From an uncultured bacterium (GTDB lineage: Bacteria; Patescibacteriota; Saccharimonadia; Saccharimonadales; Saccharimonadaceae): a stretch of DNA of 6,778 bases. This document shows, piece by piece, positions 5,151 to 6,778 of this stretch. A model generated the notes under the pieces. The model made no database searches. It was not told the origin of the DNA and saw nothing but the letters and a program-made list of their open reading frames with translations. The stretch is from assembly GCA_938036745.1 (NCBI GenBank), contig CALHWG010000095.1, positions 1-6,778 on the forward strand. The letters are read 5' to 3'. The position numbers were made by a program, and so were the translations under genes. Numbering within the stretch: position 1 is the first letter of the stretch; every line of letters begins with the position of its first letter.

Positions 5151-6129
5151 ACATATTTAGAAAAATTTTATCACAGCAAGTAATGAGTTCATGTAAGATT
5201 TCGTATTTTTCATATACTCGAAAACCTGCAGCATAAGCATGACCGCCGCCACCAAAATAGCCAGCGATATTGGCCGCAATTGGTGAATTTGTCCGAACTT
5301 TCCCTGTCAATTTACCGTCTGGGTAGGTTTTTATAGCCACACACGCCTCTACTCCTTCAACCATTCGCATTTCATCAATCACCAAAACACTTGGGTTATA
5401 CTTATCAGAATATTCTTTAATCTCGCTCCATGGAATATGCACAACTGCCAATTTTCCATCTAAAAAATATTCAATTCGCTGGATTAGTTCTCCCTTATAT
5501 TTTAAAATTTCAGGCGCTTTTTTCGAAAGTTCACGGCGATCCTCTTCAAGCTTGGCTGAATTTGCACCAAGTTTTGTTAATTCGCCCGCAACTTCAAAAG
5601 TTCTGGCTGAAGTATTGCTTGTTGAGAGCCCAAGCGTGTCGCTAAAAATTGCCCCAAGTAAATTTTGTGCGGCATTTTCGTTAATTTTCCAGCGATTTGT
5701 TTTTACAATTTCGAAAATTAATTCACCTGCCGAGCTAGCCTCTTCTAAAATTAATTCGTGTTTAAAAAATAAATCCGGTGTTGCATCAGTGTGGTGGTCA
5801 ATAACTAAAACTGGCGTTTTTTCGAGCAAGTTTTTATAAATCGGGTCCTCAATTATTTTTGATAGTAGAATACTACTGGTTGTATCGACGATAATAAAAA
5901 GGTCAAATTTTTCATAAATTGAACTTTCCACCCTATCCCATCCCTTAAAATATCGCAAATATTTAGGTATATCAACTGGACAGAAAAGTTTAACTTCTTT
6001 ACCCAGTTCGCTTAAAATTTCTTTTAATCCTAAAGCTGACCCTAAGCTATCGCCATCAGGGTTTTCAGCCTGAATAACGCAAATTTTTTCTGCATTTTCA
6101 ACTATTTTTTTTGTATTTTCGAAATTCAT
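5149..6129 (-). CDS. nrnA: DHH/DHHA1 phosphoesterase, NrnA-like (nanoRNase / pAp phosphatase)
   Basis: 326 aa, normal for the family. NrnA-type enzymes degrade 2-5 nt RNA fragments and dephosphorylate pAp, using Mn2+ in the cytoplasm. Seen in order: motif I NPDGDSLGS (23-31; D25, D27), motif II IIVDTTS (79-85; D82), motif III IDHHTDA (110-116), motif IV GAIFSDTLGLSTSNTS (159-174; D164), and a C-terminal DHHA1 domain with GGGGH (293-297) and AAGF. The metal-binding His normally three residues before the Pro of motif I (HxxPDGD) is Ala21 here. All other metal ligands are intact, so activity may persist or the substrate may differ. The ATG at 6129 overlaps the recR stop as TAATG, implying translational coupling. 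The gene ends in the shared terminator. Other c-di-AMP/pApA DHH phosphodiesterases without GdpP domains are possible alternatives. Confidence 0.88.
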   Translation of the reverse strand: MNFENTKKIVENAEKICVIQAENPDGDSLGSALGLKEILSELGKEVKLFCPVDIPKYLRYFKGWDRVESSIYEKFDLFIIVDTTSSILLSKIIEDPIYKNLLEKTPVLVIDHHTDATPDLFFKHELILEEASSAGELIFEIVKTNRWKINENAAQNLLGAIFSDTLGLSTSNTSARTFEVAGELTKLGANSAKLEEDRRELSKKAPEILKYKGELIQRIEYFLDGKLAVVHIPWSEIKEYSDKYNPSVLVIDEMRMVEGVEACVAIKTYPDGKLTGKVRTNSPIAANIAGYFGGGGHAYAAGFRVYEKYEILHELITCCDKIFLNM

Positions 6130-6668
6130 TAAATTGCCTTTCGTCCTTCTAGGGCGTGACTTAAAGTTATCTGGTCGGCATATTCCAGATCAACGCCTAC
6201 TGGCAGACCGCGTGCAAGTCGTGAAATTATTAAGTTTTCGAAGCCTTTTTCGCGTAAATAGTTCTGAATATAAAGTGCTGTGCTTTCGCCTTCAACGCTA
6301 GCGTTTGTTGCGATAATTATCTCTTGAACTTTATCTTTCGAAATTCTTTCAGCAAGCTCGCGAATATGTAATTGATCAGGCGTGATTCCGTTAATTGGTG
6401 AAATAACTCCGCCTAAAACATGGTAGGTTCCGTTAAAATGCTTTGTTTTTTCAAGGGCGATAATATCTAGTGGCTCCTCAACGACCGCAATTAGTTTTTT
6501 ATTGCGAGTTTCATCAGTATAAAGTGGTGAAATCTCTTCGTCTTTTGATATCAATGCAAAAGTTATAGGGCAACTTTTAACATTTTTATGCAAATTTAAA
6601 AGACTATCGGCGATTTTTTCACTTATAGTGGTATTATTTTTTAGTAAATAGTAAGCGTAGCGTTCGCC
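6129..6668 (-). CDS. recR: Recombination protein RecR, N-terminus missing
   Basis: RecR works with RecO (and RecF) to load RecA at gaps and breaks. Residues below count from the TTG at 6593. The Toprim domain is well conserved: LIAVVEEPLDIIALEKT (34-50), YHVLGGVISPINGI (57-70), TNASVEGESTALYI (96-109) and SRLARGLPVGVDLEYADQ (124-141). Homology continues upstream of the TTG into GERYAYYLLKN (up to 6668), the end of the helix-hairpin-helix. There it stops: the preceding roughly 40 residues with the expected LPGIG are absent in all three frames, and an in-frame TGA stands at 6693-6695. No ATG or GTG start lies between. The C4 zinc ribbon has only one Cys (C8); the other positions look like T11, S22 and Y25. 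The gene is therefore either truncated in this genome or joined to foreign sequence at a contig end. It is coupled to nrnA by TAATG. Confidence 0.85.
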   Translation of the reverse strand, partial: GERYAYYLLKNNTTISEKIADSLLNLHKNVKSCPITFALISKDEEISPLYTDETRNKKLIAVVEEPLDIIALEKTKHFNGTYHVLGGVISPINGITPDQLHIRELAERISKDKVQEIIIATNASVEGESTALYIQNYLREKGFENLIISRLARGLPVGVDLEYADQITLSHALEGRKAI

Positions 6669-6778
6669 TCTGTTTGCTCGCGGCGGGTTGATTCAAGATT
6701 CTCGTCGAGGGTTTTTCGCCGCGTCCGTATTTTTTCGCGGTTTTCATCGAGTTCATGCGCCTGCTCACTCGTATCGCT
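6661..6778. other. GC-rich segment of different origin at the right edge
   Basis: This 118-bp stretch is about 55% GC (65 of 118), against about 36% for the rest. It interrupts recR. On the minus strand one frame is open from the right edge to a TAA at 6643-6641 and would encode a 45-residue charged helical tail (SEQAHELDENREKI, then RRKTLDENLESTRREQ). A second minus frame and two plus frames are also open, as expected by chance in short GC-rich DNA, so coding is not established. I recognise no family, and no IS end or inverted repeat is visible at the junction. Confidence 0.55.

Noticed and set aside
5430..5839. Plus-strand ORFs opposite nrnA
   Set aside because: They run against a gene with intact DHH motifs, have no supporting signals, and cover catalytic motif regions.
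6129..6593. recR starting at TTG 6593 as a complete 154-residue gene
   Set aside because: RecR homology continues upstream in the same frame through GERYAYYLLKN, so the TTG is an internal Leu codon and the gene is better described as missing its start.
6641..6778. A confident CDS for the coiled-coil frame entering from the right edge
   Set aside because: Only 45 codons are visible, other frames are open too, and the segment may be an assembly artefact. It is kept only as an uncharacterised segment.

Overview
This is a bacterial chromosomal window of about 36% GC (sampled by eye). Six protein genes and one tRNA are packed with short intergenic gaps. The standard genetic code fits: no in-frame TGA is needed and Trp is TGG. 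A reduced-genome bacterium of the Patescibacteria/CPR, most likely Saccharibacteria (TM7), is suggested. The clues are a ribosomal protein uL1 carrying a roughly 118-residue charged N-terminal extension, a cysteinyl-tRNA synthetase with an HHTDEIAQSE-type zinc loop, compact near-consensus promoters with almost no 5' leader, and divergent RecR and NrnA motifs. The lineage is an inference.

Layout, left to right. Positions 1-1176 (minus) hold cysS, cut by the left edge. A 17-spaced promoter sits immediately before its ATG. Positions 1213-1240 are the terminator of rplA. Positions 1260-2297 (minus) are rplA, preceded by an L1-type autoregulatory mRNA hairpin and a near-consensus promoter. Positions 2391-4397 (minus) encode a YhgE/Pip-type membrane protein with a coiled-coil extracellular part. 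It is divergent from a MarR regulator (4491-4916, plus). The 93-bp gap between them holds a perfect 11-bp inverted repeat overlapping both promoters. Positions 4992-5066 (plus) encode tRNA-Glu(CUC) with encoded CCA. Two hairpins follow, the second a bidirectional terminator shared with the convergent recR-nrnA pair (minus). Those two genes overlap at TAATG.

The last ~118 bases (6661-6778) are about 55% GC and do not encode the expected N-terminus of RecR. The recR homology begins abruptly near 6668. This is either a contig-end chimera or a real rearrangement that removed the start of recR.

Functionally the window mixes translation (cysS, rplA, tRNA-Glu), recombination and nucleotide salvage (recR, nrnA), and one accessory, locally regulated envelope module (marR/yhgE). 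No CRISPR array, insertion sequence or recognisable defence system is visible. The most notable unexplained signals are the strong enrichment of the palindrome TTTCGAAA across genes, frames and one intergenic region, the apparent leaderless mRNAs of cysS and marR, and the broken start of recR.
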